From Micromonospora sp. C95 (GTDB taxonomy: Bacteria; Actinomycetota; Actinomycetes; Mycobacteriales; Micromonosporaceae): a stretch of DNA of 64,000 bases. The notes under the pieces were generated by a model. The model was not told where the DNA came from, made no database searches, and was given only the letters and a program-made list of their open reading frames with translations. A program made the position numbers and the translations under genes. Where the stretch lies: positions 1-64,000 of the forward strand of contig NZ_JAGPXT010000029.1 in assembly GCF_018070465.1 (NCBI RefSeq), written 5' to 3'. Position 1 is the stretch's first letter. Every line of letters begins with the position of its first letter. This document shows positions 33,745 through 43,243 of this stretch, piece by piece.

Positions 33745-33783
33745 CTCGACCCCGGCGTGCGCGCAGCGCACCGGGGTTTGAAG

Positions 33784-34449
33784 TCAGGGCAGCCAGCCGG
33801 GACGGACCAGGCCGGCCTCGTACGCGAACACCACCAACTGGGCGCGGTCCCGGGCGCCGAGCTTGACCATCGCCCGGGACACGTGCGTCTTGGCGGTGGC
33901 TGGACTGACCACCAGCCGCGCGGCGATCTCGTCGTTGGACAACCCGGTGCCGACCAGCGCCACCACCTCCCGCTCCCGCTCGGTCAGCTCGGCCAACCGC
34001 CGGGGCGCGGCCGGCGTGGCGGTACCGGCGGCGAACCGTTCGATCACCCGCCGCGTCACACTAGGCGACAGCAGCCCGTCGCCGGCCGCCACCACCCGCA
34101 CCCCCTGGATCAGCTCGGCCGGTCGGGTGTTCTTCACCAGGAACCCGGCGGCACCCGCGCGCAACGCCTCACCGACGTACTCGTCCAACTCGAACGTGGT
34201 GAGCACGACGATCCGCACCCCGGACAGCTCGGGGTCGGCGGTGATCTGCCGGGTGGCGGCCAACCCGTCCACACCGGGCATCCGGATGTCCATCAGGACC
34301 ACGTCGGGAACGGTCTGCCGGGCCAGCCGGACCGCCTGTGCACCGTCGCCCGCCTCGCCGACGACGGTGATGTCCGGCTCGCTGTCCAACAGCGCGCGAA
34401 AGCCCGCCCGGACCAGCACCTGGTCATCGACGAGCAGTACCCGGATCAC
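33784..34449 (-). CDS. NarL/LuxR-type response regulator
   Basis: 221 residues from GTG 34449, overlapping the kinase stop (GTGA). Receiver: VLLVDDQVLVRAGFRALLDS, phospho-Asp in DVVLMDIRMPGVDG, Thr in VLTTFELDE, Lys in FLVKNTRP. LuxR helix-turn-helix: LTEREREVVALVGTGLSNDE, then AKTHVSRAMVKL. Forms a two-component system with the kinase just upstream. Confidence 0.95.
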   Translation of the reverse strand: MIRVLLVDDQVLVRAGFRALLDSEPDITVVGEAGDGAQAVRLARQTVPDVVLMDIRMPGVDGLAATRQITADPELSGVRIVVLTTFELDEYVGEALRAGAAGFLVKNTRPAELIQGVRVVAAGDGLLSPSVTRRVIERFAAGTATPAAPRRLAELTEREREVVALVGTGLSNDEIAARLVVSPATAKTHVSRAMVKLGARDRAQLVVFAYEAGLVRPGWLP

Positions 34450-35627
34450 GCTGTCGCCTCCCGTGTCTCGTCGCTGCCCAGCGGCAGGGTGGCGCGTACC
34501 CGCCAGCCGCCGCCGTCCGGCGCCGGGCCGGCGGTCAGTTCGCCGCCCAACGCGGCGGCTCGCTCCCGCATCCCCGTGATGCCGTTCCCCGCCCGTGGAG
34601 CAGGACCCGGATCCGGCGGCCGCGTGCCGCCACCATCGTCGTCGACCTCGACGACCAACGCCTCCTGCCGATACCCGATGGTGACGGTGGCGGCGGCACC
34701 GGGCCCGGCATGCCGGCGGATGTTGGTGAGCGCCTCCTGCACGATCCGGTACGCGGCTCGATCCACCGCAGCGGGCAACGGCCGGGTCGTCCCGTCGATC
34801 ACGGTCCGGGTCGGAAGTGCGGCGTCCTCGGTCAGCTCGGTCAGCCGGTCCAGCCCCGGCGCGGGGGCGCGCGGCGCGGTCTCGCCGGCCGGGTAGAGCG
34901 TGTTCAGCACCGCCTGGACCTCGCGCAGCGCCTCCGCGCTGGACTGCGCGATCGCGTCGAGCGCCGCCCGCGCCTGTTCCGGGTCGCGGTCCATCAGGTG
35001 CAGACCGACCCCGGCCCGCATGTTGATCAGCGACAGGTGGTGGCCGAGTACGTCGTGCAGTTCGGCGGCGATCAGCAGCCGTTGCTCGCTGGCCCGGCGG
35101 CGTTGCCGTTCCTCGGAGAGCCGCCGCTGCTCCGCGATGCCGTCGCGGACCCTGGCGGCGACCAGGATGCCGATCTCGGTGACCAGTCCGGCACCGGCGA
35201 TCAGCGCCAACGCCGCCAGGGCCTGGCTCAGGGCGGCGCCGCTGACCAGCACCCAGGTGGCGAACGACCCGGCGATCGCCGTCGCCACCAGCCACCGGTG
35301 GCCGGCGGCCATCGCGACCGCCGCGCCGATCATCGGCGCCAGCCAGGTGACCCCGACCGGCCGGTCCAGCAGGTGGTACGTCAGGGTCGCGGCGATCACG
35401 ATCAGGAAATTCCGCCTCGGGAACCGGTGCCGGTCGGCAAGGGCCAGCCCGCTGAACGCCAGTAGCACGTACCCGATGATTCCGACGCTGGCGTGCTGCC
35501 AACCGGCGAGCACCGCGGTGCCGACGGGCTGCGCGATCGCGGTCAGCACCGCCAGCCCCGGCCCGGGCCGAGGTGCCGGCCGCCCGCCGGGCGACGCCAG
35601 TTCGGCACCGGAGCTCGACCCGCTCAT
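34446..35627 (-). CDS. NarL-type sensor histidine kinase (HisKA_3)
   Basis: 393 residues. About five membrane helices in the first ~160 residues and almost no extracytoplasmic loop, an intramembrane-sensing layout. HisKA_3: AAELHDVLGHHLSLINMRAG (phospho-His in ELHDVLGH), then YRIVQEALTNIRRHAGPGA (N-box) and GNGITGMRERAAALGG (G-box). Phosphorylates the adjacent regulator. The signal and regulon are unknown; the divergent quinone oxidoreductase gene is 200 bp away. Confidence 0.94.
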   Translation of the reverse strand: MSGSSSGAELASPGGRPAPRPGPGLAVLTAIAQPVGTAVLAGWQHASVGIIGYVLLAFSGLALADRHRFPRRNFLIVIAATLTYHLLDRPVGVTWLAPMIGAAVAMAAGHRWLVATAIAGSFATWVLVSGAALSQALAALALIAGAGLVTEIGILVAARVRDGIAEQRRLSEERQRRRASEQRLLIAAELHDVLGHHLSLINMRAGVGLHLMDRDPEQARAALDAIAQSSAEALREVQAVLNTLYPAGETAPRAPAPGLDRLTELTEDAALPTRTVIDGTTRPLPAAVDRAAYRIVQEALTNIRRHAGPGAAATVTIGYRQEALVVEVDDDGGGTRPPDPGPAPRAGNGITGMRERAAALGGELTAGPAPDGGGWRVRATLPLGSDETREATA

Positions 35628-35827
35628 GCCCGCACTGTAGGCCGACCGGGGTCGCCTGCGGCAGCCCGGACGGGAGCAACCCGGCGTACCTCCGGCGGAG
35701 TAGCCAGCTCCTGCCGCTGCCGCCCGGGGAGTAGCCGCGGTGCCGCCGTCGCGCCGACGCGCCGCCCGGGCACGACCGGCAGGCTCTGTCGCAGAGCAAG
35801 CGACATCTCACGACGAGGAGTTCCCTG

Positions 35828-36838
35828 ATGAAGGCGATCGTGCAGGACCGGTACGGCTCCCCCGAGGTGCTGCGGCTGCGTGAGGTCGACGTCCCGGCAC
35901 CCGGCGACGACGAGGTGCTGGTCCGGGTACGGGCAAGCTCGGTGAACGCGTACGACTGGCACGCCATGCGGGGCGACCCATACCTGGCCCGACTGACGTT
36001 CGGGCTACGCCGGCCCGCCGCGACGGTCCGGGGTCAGGACTTCGCCGGCCGGGTCGAGGCGGTCGGCCGCGCGGTGACCCGCTTCCGGCCCGGCGACGAG
36101 GTGTACGGCGAGGCCGGTCCCGCCGGGGGTGCGTTCGCCGAGTACGTGTGCGTGCCCGAGAAGCTGGTCGAGGCGAAACCGGCGAATCTGAGCTTCGAAC
36201 AGGCGGCGGCGATCCCGCTGGCCGCCACCACCGCACTGGTCTGCCTACGCGACGGCGCTGAACTCCAGGCCGGACAGCACGTCCTGATCAACGGGGCGTC
36301 CGGCGGGGTGGGCACCTTCGCGGTGCAGTTGGCCAAGGCGTACGGCGCGCAGGTGACCGCGGTGTGCCGGACCCGCAACGTCGAACTGGTCCGCTCGCTC
36401 GGCGCGGATCATGTCGTCGACTACACCCGGGAGGACTTCACCCGTACCGACGCGGTCCGTGCCGGACGCCGTTACGACGTGCTGCTCGACCTGGTGGGCA
36501 ACCGCTCGTTGACCGGTCTCCGGCGGATCCTCACTCCGGACGGATCGCTCGTGCTGTCCGGAGGAGGCGTGTTCACCGGCGGCAGCCTCCTCGGGCCGAT
36601 GAGCCTGCTGATCCGGGGGCCGCTGGTAGGGCGTCTCGTCCGGCAGCGCATCGTCGCGCCGTTCGCGGCCGCTGGTCGGGGGCACCTCGCGACGCTGCGG
36701 GAACTGGCCGAGTCCGGCAGGTTGACTCCGGTCGTCGACCGGACCTACCGGCTGGACGAGGTGCCGGACGCGATCCGGTACGTCGAGACCGAGCACGCCC
36801 GCGCCAAGGTCGTCGTGCGCGTGCTGCCCAACCACTGA
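35828..36838 (+). CDS. NAD(P)-dependent quinone oxidoreductase-type alcohol dehydrogenase
   Basis: 336 residues, MDR superfamily. Starts MKAIVQDRYGSPEVLRLREV, cofactor site HVLINGASGGVGTFAVQLAK, no structural or catalytic zinc Cys pattern, so it is of the zinc-free quinone-reductase/enoyl-reductase type. C-terminal GRLTPVVDRTYRLDEVPDAI is usual. Starts after GAGGAG-like sequence. Divergent from the two-component pair. Confidence 0.9.
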   Translation: MKAIVQDRYGSPEVLRLREVDVPAPGDDEVLVRVRASSVNAYDWHAMRGDPYLARLTFGLRRPAATVRGQDFAGRVEAVGRAVTRFRPGDEVYGEAGPAGGAFAEYVCVPEKLVEAKPANLSFEQAAAIPLAATTALVCLRDGAELQAGQHVLINGASGGVGTFAVQLAKAYGAQVTAVCRTRNVELVRSLGADHVVDYTREDFTRTDAVRAGRRYDVLLDLVGNRSLTGLRRILTPDGSLVLSGGGVFTGGSLLGPMSLLIRGPLVGRLVRQRIVAPFAAAGRGHLATLRELAESGRLTPVVDRTYRLDEVPDAIRYVETEHARAKVVVRVLPNH

Positions 36839-36887
36839 CGGTGATACAGCCCTCGTTTCACCACCTATCGGTGTCGTTGCTGCAACG

Positions 36888-37259
36888 ATGCAAGACGTGG
36901 GAACTGCGAAGACTACGACGCCCGCCATCTCGCCCCTCACCGGCGAGCCGATCAAACCTGCCGATGCCGAGCGGCTAGCGGGAGTGCTGAAGGCATTCGC
37001 CGACCCGGCCCGGCTGCGACTGCTCAGTCTGATCCAGTCGTCGCCGACCGGGGAGGCGTCCGTGAGTGACCTCACCGCGCCGCTCGGACTCTCCCAGCCG
37101 ACGGTGAGTCATCACCTTCGGATCCTCACCGAGGCCGGTCTGCTCGAGCGGGACAAGCGTGGCGTCTGGGCGTACTACCGCCTGGTGCCGTCCGCGATCG
37201 CCGCGATCGCCGACCTGTTGACGCCACCGCGCAAGCGAGCGGCGAAGAAGAGCCGCTGA
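36888..37259 (+). CDS. ArsR-family regulator
   Basis: 123 residues. Winged helix: AFADPARLRLLSLIQSSPTG, then LGLSQPTVSHHLRILTEAGL and RDKRGVWAYYRLVP. The ELCVCDL-type metal site is replaced by ASVSDLTAP without Cys, so it is unlikely to sense arsenic through that site. Target is unknown. It follows the oxidoreductase gene by 49 bp and ends at a terminator. Confidence 0.9.
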   Translation: MQDVGTAKTTTPAISPLTGEPIKPADAERLAGVLKAFADPARLRLLSLIQSSPTGEASVSDLTAPLGLSQPTVSHHLRILTEAGLLERDKRGVWAYYRLVPSAIAAIADLLTPPRKRAAKKSR

Positions 37260-37270
37260 CCGGGACGGTC

Positions 37271-37296
37271 GTCGGCCGGCACCTGTGCCGGCCGAC
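37271..37296. terminator. terminator after the ArsR gene
   Basis: 11-bp perfect stem GTCGGCCGGCA (37271-37281) and complement (37286-37296), loop of 4. A TATAAT box at 37431-37436 further on probably belongs to the promoter of the next gene, though a good -35 is not evident. Confidence 0.6.
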
Positions 37297-37483
37297 CCGG
37301 CACCTGGCCTGCACGACGTCACCGAACCGATGGCCGTTCTCGTGGCCATCGGTCCGTCGGCGTTCGCGGCCGACATCGGATGTGGTGGCCACATGGTGGG
37401 CGATTCACCGGAAATTCATCGACGTTCATCTATAATTGTCGAAGCGTGGATCCCGTCCCATCCATCCGAGTCAGGACAGAGCC

Positions 37484-39301
37484 ATGAAACGCATCCCGCT
37501 GAGAGCCACTGTGCCCGTCGGGCTCGCGATCGCCTTGATCGCCGGCCCGCTGGGGACACCGGCCACCGCGCAGGCGACCGTACCCATCACCCTAACCGGC
37601 GCCAGCGCCACCAGTCCCAGCACTGACGTCACCATCGCCGGGCGGGCCGTGACGATCACCGCGCCGGGCACCTACGAGATCAGCGGCACCCTCAACGACG
37701 GCTATCTGAGCGTCGACACCGCCGCCTCGGGTGCCGTGAATCTGATTCTCAACGGCGCCACCATCACCAACTCCAGCAACGCACCGCTGCAGGTGGCCGA
37801 CGCCGACGAGGTCGTGATCACACTCGCCGCCGGCACCACCAGCCGGCTCTCCGACGCGACCCGCTACGTCTATCCGGACCCGAGCACCGACGAGCCGAAC
37901 GCCGCCCTGTTCAGCAAGGCGGACCTGCGGATCAACGGAACCGGCGCGCTGGCCGTACGGGGCAACGCGTACGACGGCATCACCAGCAAGGACGGCCTCG
38001 TCATCGAGTCGGGCACGATCACGGTGAACGCGGTCGACGATGGTGTCCGGGGCAAGGACTTCCTCGACATCACCGGGGGAAGCCTCGACGTGACCGCCGG
38101 CGGCGACGGCATCAAGTCCGACGACACCGAGGCGGACCGTGGCCGACTCGCCATCACGAACGGCACCGTGCGGGTGAACGCCGGCGACGACGCCATCAAG
38201 GGCGAGAACACCGTCGCCATCTCCGGCGGCACCGTCACCGTCACCAACTCCTACGAGGCGATCGAGAGTAGGCAGGTGACCATCAGTGGCGGCACCGTGA
38301 ACGTGACCGCGCGCGACGACGCGATAAACGCGGTCGAGGACGGGTACGGCGACTTCGACGTGGCGCCGAACGCGTTCGTCCGGTTCACCGGCGGCACCAC
38401 CCTGGTCAACTCCAGCATCGACGGCATCGACTCCAACGGCTCGGTGACCTTCGCGGCGGGCACGGTCGTGGTCAGCGGGCCGAGCACCGGCAGCCCCGGT
38501 GAGGGCGCGATCGACTCGAACGGCCCCGTCTACTTCACCGGCGGCACGATGCTCGGGGCGGGGTCGACATCGATGGCGGTGCTGAGCCTGCCGCCGACCT
38601 CCGGCCAGGGTTGGGTTGCTCCCCAACTGTCCAGCAGCCAGCCGGCCGGCACCCTGCTCCACCTGGTCTCCGGCGGCCAGGTGCTCGCCTCCTATCGCGC
38701 CCCCAAGAACTTCCGCGAGGTGGTCTTCTCCTCCAGCCGGATCCAGCACGGGCAGACCTATGAGGTCTACCTGGGCGGCAGCCTCTCCGGCACGACGATT
38801 GGCGGCATGGCCACCACCGGTGGCAGCATCGCGGGAGCCACCCGACTGATGACCGCCACCGCCGGGCAGTACCGCGGCGGCCTGGTCGGCTGGCCGCCCG
38901 GCGGCCCGGGCTGGCCGCCGCCCACCACTCCGCCGCCCACCACCCCGCCCCCCAACCCGACCACGCCGCCGCCGAACCCGACGACCCCGCCGCCGAGCGC
39001 TGGCGGATGTACGGCGGCCTACAGCGTCGTCGGCCAGTGGCAGGGTGGCTTCCAGGGTGAGGTGCGGGTCACCGCGGGCTCGTCCGCGATAAATGGTTGG
39101 CGGGTGACCTGGACCTTCGCCAACGGCCAGGCGATCAGCCAGGTGTGGAACGCGACCATCAGCGCCAGTGGCTCGGCGGTGACGGCGACGAACGTCTCCT
39201 TCAACGGCTCACTCGGCGCCGGCGCCAGCGCCACCTTCGGGTTCCTCGGCAGCTGGAACGGCAACAACACCGCTCCGACCCTGAGCTGCACCGCGACCTG
39301 A
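37484..39301 (+). CDS. secreted Cthe_2159-like beta-helix carbohydrate-binding protein with CBM2
   Basis: 605 residues from ATG 37484. Signal peptide to ~30. The main domain (~40-440) is built of short repeats such as DDGVRGKDFLDITGGSLDVT, DDAIKGENTVAISGGTVTVT and DDAINA, a parallel beta-helix with Asp-rich turns that probably bind calcium. This matches the 'carbohydrate-binding domain-containing' family of Clostridium thermocellum Cthe_2159, which binds cellulose and pectic acid. Pro/Thr/Asn linker, then CBM2 (CTAAYSVVGQWQGGFQGEVR). No known catalytic residues; its role may be binding or lyase-like. Confidence 0.82.
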   Translation: MKRIPLRATVPVGLAIALIAGPLGTPATAQATVPITLTGASATSPSTDVTIAGRAVTITAPGTYEISGTLNDGYLSVDTAASGAVNLILNGATITNSSNAPLQVADADEVVITLAAGTTSRLSDATRYVYPDPSTDEPNAALFSKADLRINGTGALAVRGNAYDGITSKDGLVIESGTITVNAVDDGVRGKDFLDITGGSLDVTAGGDGIKSDDTEADRGRLAITNGTVRVNAGDDAIKGENTVAISGGTVTVTNSYEAIESRQVTISGGTVNVTARDDAINAVEDGYGDFDVAPNAFVRFTGGTTLVNSSIDGIDSNGSVTFAAGTVVVSGPSTGSPGEGAIDSNGPVYFTGGTMLGAGSTSMAVLSLPPTSGQGWVAPQLSSSQPAGTLLHLVSGGQVLASYRAPKNFREVVFSSSRIQHGQTYEVYLGGSLSGTTIGGMATTGGSIAGATRLMTATAGQYRGGLVGWPPGGPGWPPPTTPPPTTPPPNPTTPPPNPTTPPPSAGGCTAAYSVVGQWQGGFQGEVRVTAGSSAINGWRVTWTFANGQAISQVWNATISASGSAVTATNVSFNGSLGAGASATFGFLGSWNGNNTAPTLSCTAT

Positions 39302-39326
39302 TCGGACCCCACCGCTCGACAAGACG

Positions 39327-39354
39327 GAGCCCGGCACCACCCGGTGCCGGGCTC
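39327..39354. terminator. terminator after the beta-helix gene
   Basis: 12-bp perfect stem GAGCCCGGCACC (39327-39338) and complement (39343-39354), loop of 4, 26 bases past the stop. Confidence 0.75.
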
Positions 39355-39383
39355 CGCTGGCGACCGGCCGCCAGACTGCTCGC

Positions 39384-39617
39384 ATGGTGCCTCCGCGCTG
39401 CCACGTCTGCCACCACGAACCGGATCAGGCTCCGCCCGGCGCGGTGTGGTTCTGCGGCGAGCACGCACCGCTCGGCGAGGAACGGGAACGTCTGGGCAGC
39501 GTCACCGCACTGCGCGACATCGACGCAGTGCTGGGTCGCCTGCCGATGGCCAACCCGGCCGTTGCCGTTCAGACCGGCGGGAAACATCTGTACCGCAGGT
39601 GTTCGCCTGACCGATGA
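39384..39617 (+). CDS. small Cys-rich protein, hypothetical
   Basis: 77 residues, MVPPRCHVCHHEPDQAPPGA then VWFCGEHAPLGEERERLG. The CxxC ... CxxH arrangement suggests one zinc site. It overlaps no other gene and lies between a terminator and the PHP gene. Family not recognised. Confidence 0.5.
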   Translation: MVPPRCHVCHHEPDQAPPGAVWFCGEHAPLGEERERLGSVTALRDIDAVLGRLPMANPAVAVQTGGKHLYRRCSPDR

Positions 39618-39663
39618 CCCAGCTTTGTGGCATGGTCGAGTAGAAACATGTTCATGTTTGCCT

Positions 39664-40941
39664 ATGAGCGGACATCACCCCGACCACTGTCACCACCACC
39701 ACCACAACGGGTCCGACGACGAGGTGCCGTACGGCCAGGTCAACGTCGCCCCGGCGTTCGGCCGCCGAGCGCTGCTGGCCGGCACCGGCGGCGCGCTGAT
39801 GCTGGCCGCGCTGCCGACCTCCGCCCGAGCGGCCAACACGACGATGGCCAGCGCCCCGACGGCGGCGGCCGGTGCCGCGCGGACCTCGCTGATCACCCAG
39901 GGCACGATGCTGGTGCACGCCGACATGCACAACCACACCGTCGTCTCGGACGGCGACGGTAGTCCCGAGGCCGCGTTCGCCTCGATGCGCGAGGCCGGTC
40001 TGGATGTCGCCGCGCTGACCGACCACGCCACGCTCTTCGCCATCGAGGGGATCAGCTCGTCGGAGTGGCGGACCACCGGTGATCTCGCCAACGCCGCGAA
40101 CGACCCGGGCAAGTTCACCGCGATCCGCGGATTCGAGTGGTCACACCCGCTGCAGGGGCACATCAACGTGTGGAACACCTCCGACTTCGCCGACCTGTGG
40201 CGGGCCGGCAGCACCGGCAGCCTGTACCGCTGGCTGATCGGCCGGCCGGGCGGTCTGGCCAGCTTCAACCACCCCGGGCGGGAGGTGGGCCGGTTCGACA
40301 ACTTCTCGTTCAACGCCTCGGCCCGGGATCAGCTGGTGGGGTTGGAGATGTTCAACCGCACCGACGACTACCTGTTCGAGGGCTGGTCGTCCGGGATGAC
40401 CTCGCCGCTGGTGGCCTGCCTCAACGCGGGCTGGCGGCCGGGCCTCACCGGCGTCACCGACGAACACGGCACCACCTGGGGCTTCCACGAGGGAAAGGGT
40501 CGCAGCGGCCTGTGGGTCACCGAGAACACCCGCGCCGCGGTGTTCGAGGCGATGGCGGCCCGCCGGTCCTTCGCCACCCGCGTCTCCGGCCTGCGGGTGG
40601 ACGCCACGGCCAACGGCGTACGCATGGGTGGTGTGCTGAACGTGGCCTCCGGCGACGTGCGGTTCCTGCTGGACCTCGACCGTGGGCCGGCCTGGGACGG
40701 TAAGCCGCTGCGGATCCAGGTGCTGCGCCCTGGCGCGTCGGCACCGACCGTCGTCGACGTCGTCGACACGGTGAACGGTCGGGTCACCGACTTCACGGTG
40801 CCGCTGAACGTCGCCGACGGCGACTGGGTGGTGCTCCGGATCTCCGATCCGTCGCTGCCCAACGGCACGCCCGGCCCGGCCGGTCACCCGTGCAACGACT
40901 TCGGCGTCGCGTACACCAGCCCGTGGTGGCTACGCCCCTGA
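39664..40941 (+). CDS. Tat-exported PHP-family metallohydrolase (CehA/McbA-like)
   Basis: 425 residues from ATG 39664 (no strong RBS). The first 15 residues are very rich in His (SGHHPDHCHHHHHNGSDDE), followed by a Tat-like signal FGRRALLAGTGGALMLAALP. PHP domain: LVHADMHNHTVVSDGDGSPE (HxH plus Asp), LDVAALTDHATLF, IRGFEWSHPLQGHINVWN, GLASFNHPGREVG, and DEHGTTWG. CehA/McbA-type enzymes hydrolyse esters or phosphoesters with a multinuclear metal site; the substrate is unknown. The His-rich leader could gather zinc or nickel. Confidence 0.82.
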   Translation: MSGHHPDHCHHHHHNGSDDEVPYGQVNVAPAFGRRALLAGTGGALMLAALPTSARAANTTMASAPTAAAGAARTSLITQGTMLVHADMHNHTVVSDGDGSPEAAFASMREAGLDVAALTDHATLFAIEGISSSEWRTTGDLANAANDPGKFTAIRGFEWSHPLQGHINVWNTSDFADLWRAGSTGSLYRWLIGRPGGLASFNHPGREVGRFDNFSFNASARDQLVGLEMFNRTDDYLFEGWSSGMTSPLVACLNAGWRPGLTGVTDEHGTTWGFHEGKGRSGLWVTENTRAAVFEAMAARRSFATRVSGLRVDATANGVRMGGVLNVASGDVRFLLDLDRGPAWDGKPLRIQVLRPGASAPTVVDVVDTVNGRVTDFTVPLNVADGDWVVLRISDPSLPNGTPGPAGHPCNDFGVAYTSPWWLRP

Positions 40942-41019
40942 GTGTGACCGTGTCGTCCGGCACGGGTTGGCGCGGCACCAGCAGGTCGTCGAGGTAGCCG
41001 GCACGGGACCGGATCGCCA

Positions 41020-41056
41020 TGGTGGGCCGACGACGGCACGTCGTCGGCCCACCATG
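41020..41056. terminator. bidirectional terminator
   Basis: Perfect 17-bp stem (ATGGTGGGCCGACGACG, 41020-41036, and complement, 41040-41056) with a 3-base loop, between convergent PHP and esterase genes. Confidence 0.88.
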
Positions 41057-41066
41057 TGCCTGTTGG

Positions 41067-42689
41067 TTACCGGACCCGAAGCCGCTGGTGGAACCCGGCA
41101 GCGGGCGCGTAGTTCCGGTCACCGGAGTAGGCGACGTGGACCGGGTACACCCCGGCCGCCAATTCGGCGGTTGGCAGCTTCACCACGGCCTTGCCGCCGG
41201 CCAACGGCACCACCTGGGTGGCGCCACCGAAGGTTACGGTGATCTCACCTGTCACCTTCGGTGCCTTCTTGTGGCCGGCCTCGGCCCGCACGTCTACGTG
41301 CAGCTTGAAGGTGCCGCCACGGACGATCGACGCTGGCGTGGCCTTTGCCTTGATCACGGTCCGTGCCGTGCCCACGGTGTCGACCTCCGACCACAGGTGG
41401 TCGCGAGCGAAGATCGTGAACAGTTGGCTCGCCGTCATGCCGTCGTGCGCGCCGGGGACCTGGGTCGTCCTGGCGGCGTATCCCCGAGCCCGGAAGTTGT
41501 CCGCGATGGCGTTCTGGGCGTTGAGGTTGCCTTCGAAGACACCGTTGCCGAGGAACACGAAGAGGTCGTCGTCGCCGACTGCGGCCGCGACGTTGTCGTA
41601 GTCCTGGGCGGACAGGGACGGGTTACCGGAGAAGTGCCCGTAGTAGGCGAACGTGGTCGGGTAGCCCCTGATGACGTGGGCGCCGGTCATGCCGCCGTAG
41701 GAGAACCCGGCGTAGGCCCGGCCTTCCCGCTCGGTCGAGACGTTGTACCTCTCCTCGATGAGCGGAAGGATCGTCTGGACCAGGTTGTTGGCGGCGTTCG
41801 TCTGGTTGTAGGAACCGAAGCCGAGGCTGGTCCCGGTGAAGTGGTTCCCCATGGTGACCACGACCGTTGGCTCGATCTCGCCCTTGGCCGTCATGTTGTC
41901 CAGGATGTTGGGGACGTTCGCCGGGACCATGAAGTCGGTCTCGTCACCGAAGATGCCGTGGGCGAGGTACGCCACCTTGTACGGCTCCGCCCGTTTGGGG
42001 TTGTAGTTGGCCGGCAGGTAGACACCGAGGTAGTGGCCGCTGTCGCCCAGGATCGTGGTGTAGGGGATGTAGTTGACGGTGCCCCGCTTCTTGCGGTCCG
42101 CGATCGGGAGTTCGTACTCCGCACGCCCCTTCAGCACCGGGTCGTTCTGCTTCCTGGCGTACGGCACGTACACCGCATCGAGGACGTCGTTGTTGCGCAC
42201 CCGGAACGAGGACTCGCCCGGCGGGCGAGGGTTCGTCGAGGCGGGATCCCAGATGCGCTTGTTCTCCCAGCCCTGGGCCGGGTCCCAGACCCGGTACCAG
42301 TAGCTGATCCCGCCAGCGTGCAGTGGCAGCGATACCGACCAGTAGCCCTTCGGATCCCTGGTCATGTCCCTGAGGAACTCGGTGCCTCCGGAGTGGTACC
42401 GCCCCGGCTGCCACTCCTCCGGCTGGTACCGGGTGTTGCCGGTGCCGACGTCGAGCAGCGTGAGATCTCCGGCAAGGCGGACCTGCGTCGCGGTGGGGTT
42501 GTGGTATACGAACGTGACGGTGTACCCGGTCGGTGAGCCGCGATCCGGCTTGACGGTCGCACCCTCCACCACCTTGTGCTTCCCGGCGGCGGCTGGTGCG
42601 GAGATGATGGCGCTGGCACCAACACCGAGCGTGATGATCGTGAGTAACGAGATCGCCCGGCTGAGCCGGCGTCCGATCGGTCTCCTCAT
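41067..42689 (-). CDS. secreted CE1/esterase-D-like esterase with Ig-like domains
   Basis: 540 residues. Signal peptide to ~36. N-terminal E-set-like domain (TGYTVTFVYHNPTATQVRLA ... WYRVWDPAQGWENKRIWDPA), as in XynZ/Fes-type feruloyl esterases; catalytic domain with VAYLAHGIFGDETDF, nucleophile AGFSYGGMTGAHV, His in VPGAHDGMTASQL; C-terminal Ig-like (Big_3-type) domain KATPASIVRGGTFKLHVDVR. Probably a feruloyl or acetyl esterase; the substrate cannot be read from the sequence. Confidence 0.85.
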   Translation of the reverse strand: MRRPIGRRLSRAISLLTIITLGVGASAIISAPAAAGKHKVVEGATVKPDRGSPTGYTVTFVYHNPTATQVRLAGDLTLLDVGTGNTRYQPEEWQPGRYHSGGTEFLRDMTRDPKGYWSVSLPLHAGGISYWYRVWDPAQGWENKRIWDPASTNPRPPGESSFRVRNNDVLDAVYVPYARKQNDPVLKGRAEYELPIADRKKRGTVNYIPYTTILGDSGHYLGVYLPANYNPKRAEPYKVAYLAHGIFGDETDFMVPANVPNILDNMTAKGEIEPTVVVTMGNHFTGTSLGFGSYNQTNAANNLVQTILPLIEERYNVSTEREGRAYAGFSYGGMTGAHVIRGYPTTFAYYGHFSGNPSLSAQDYDNVAAAVGDDDLFVFLGNGVFEGNLNAQNAIADNFRARGYAARTTQVPGAHDGMTASQLFTIFARDHLWSEVDTVGTARTVIKAKATPASIVRGGTFKLHVDVRAEAGHKKAPKVTGEITVTFGGATQVVPLAGGKAVVKLPTAELAAGVYPVHVAYSGDRNYAPAAGFHQRLRVR

Positions 42690-43243
42690 CTGGGACTACT
42701 CCTCTATGGTCTCGCGCGGCCTCATTGGGATCTACGGTTCCTCCGGTCCATCGACCACCGAGGGACGTTCCCGCCTCACCTCCAGCCGAGGTCCTGTTGG
42801 GCGCGGCTCGCCCCACAGGACAACCTGTGCATGTCTCCACGTCAGCTCGGTGATCTGCTAAATCGAATTAGCTTCGACAGTGTGGCCGGGGTCACCTTCG
42901 GGTGTCAAGGGTGTTGCGGCGGTGTTACCTGATCTGTCGCTCCTGCGCACGGCCCGACGGTGTGGGCGATCGCGGCGATCGATCCGGCCGACCGTCGACC
43001 GTTCCGAATCGCGGATCGACATCCGTGGCAGCTGGGGGTCGGCGCGGCCTCGAAGGTGGCCAGCGGTGTCCGCAGTGTCCGGGATCACCCGATCGGGCGG
43101 CGACGTGAAAAGCGCGTTAAGAATCGGCGATTCCTCGTGATGGTCGCGTTATGGCCCCTGTCGTTGGGGGCGAGCGGCGTTGTGATTGCGGGGCGCGGCC
43201 GGATGGGGTCGCGCGGGACCTGTTCCGGAATGAGGAGTCAGAC
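42690..43243. other. 554-bp intergenic region between esterase and kdp
   Basis: No convincing gene. It contains an imperfect 16-bp palindrome GCTAAATCGAATTAGC (42857-42872, one mismatched pair), likely an operator of the esterase gene, and a 13-base palindrome GAATCGGCGATTC (43121-43133) that may lie in the kdp promoter region. Confidence 0.5.

Noticed and set aside
38900..39000. CRISPR-like or microsatellite repeats in Pro/Thr linker regions
   Set aside because: These are codon repeats of TTPP linkers in secreted enzymes, seen in several genes; no spacer structure.
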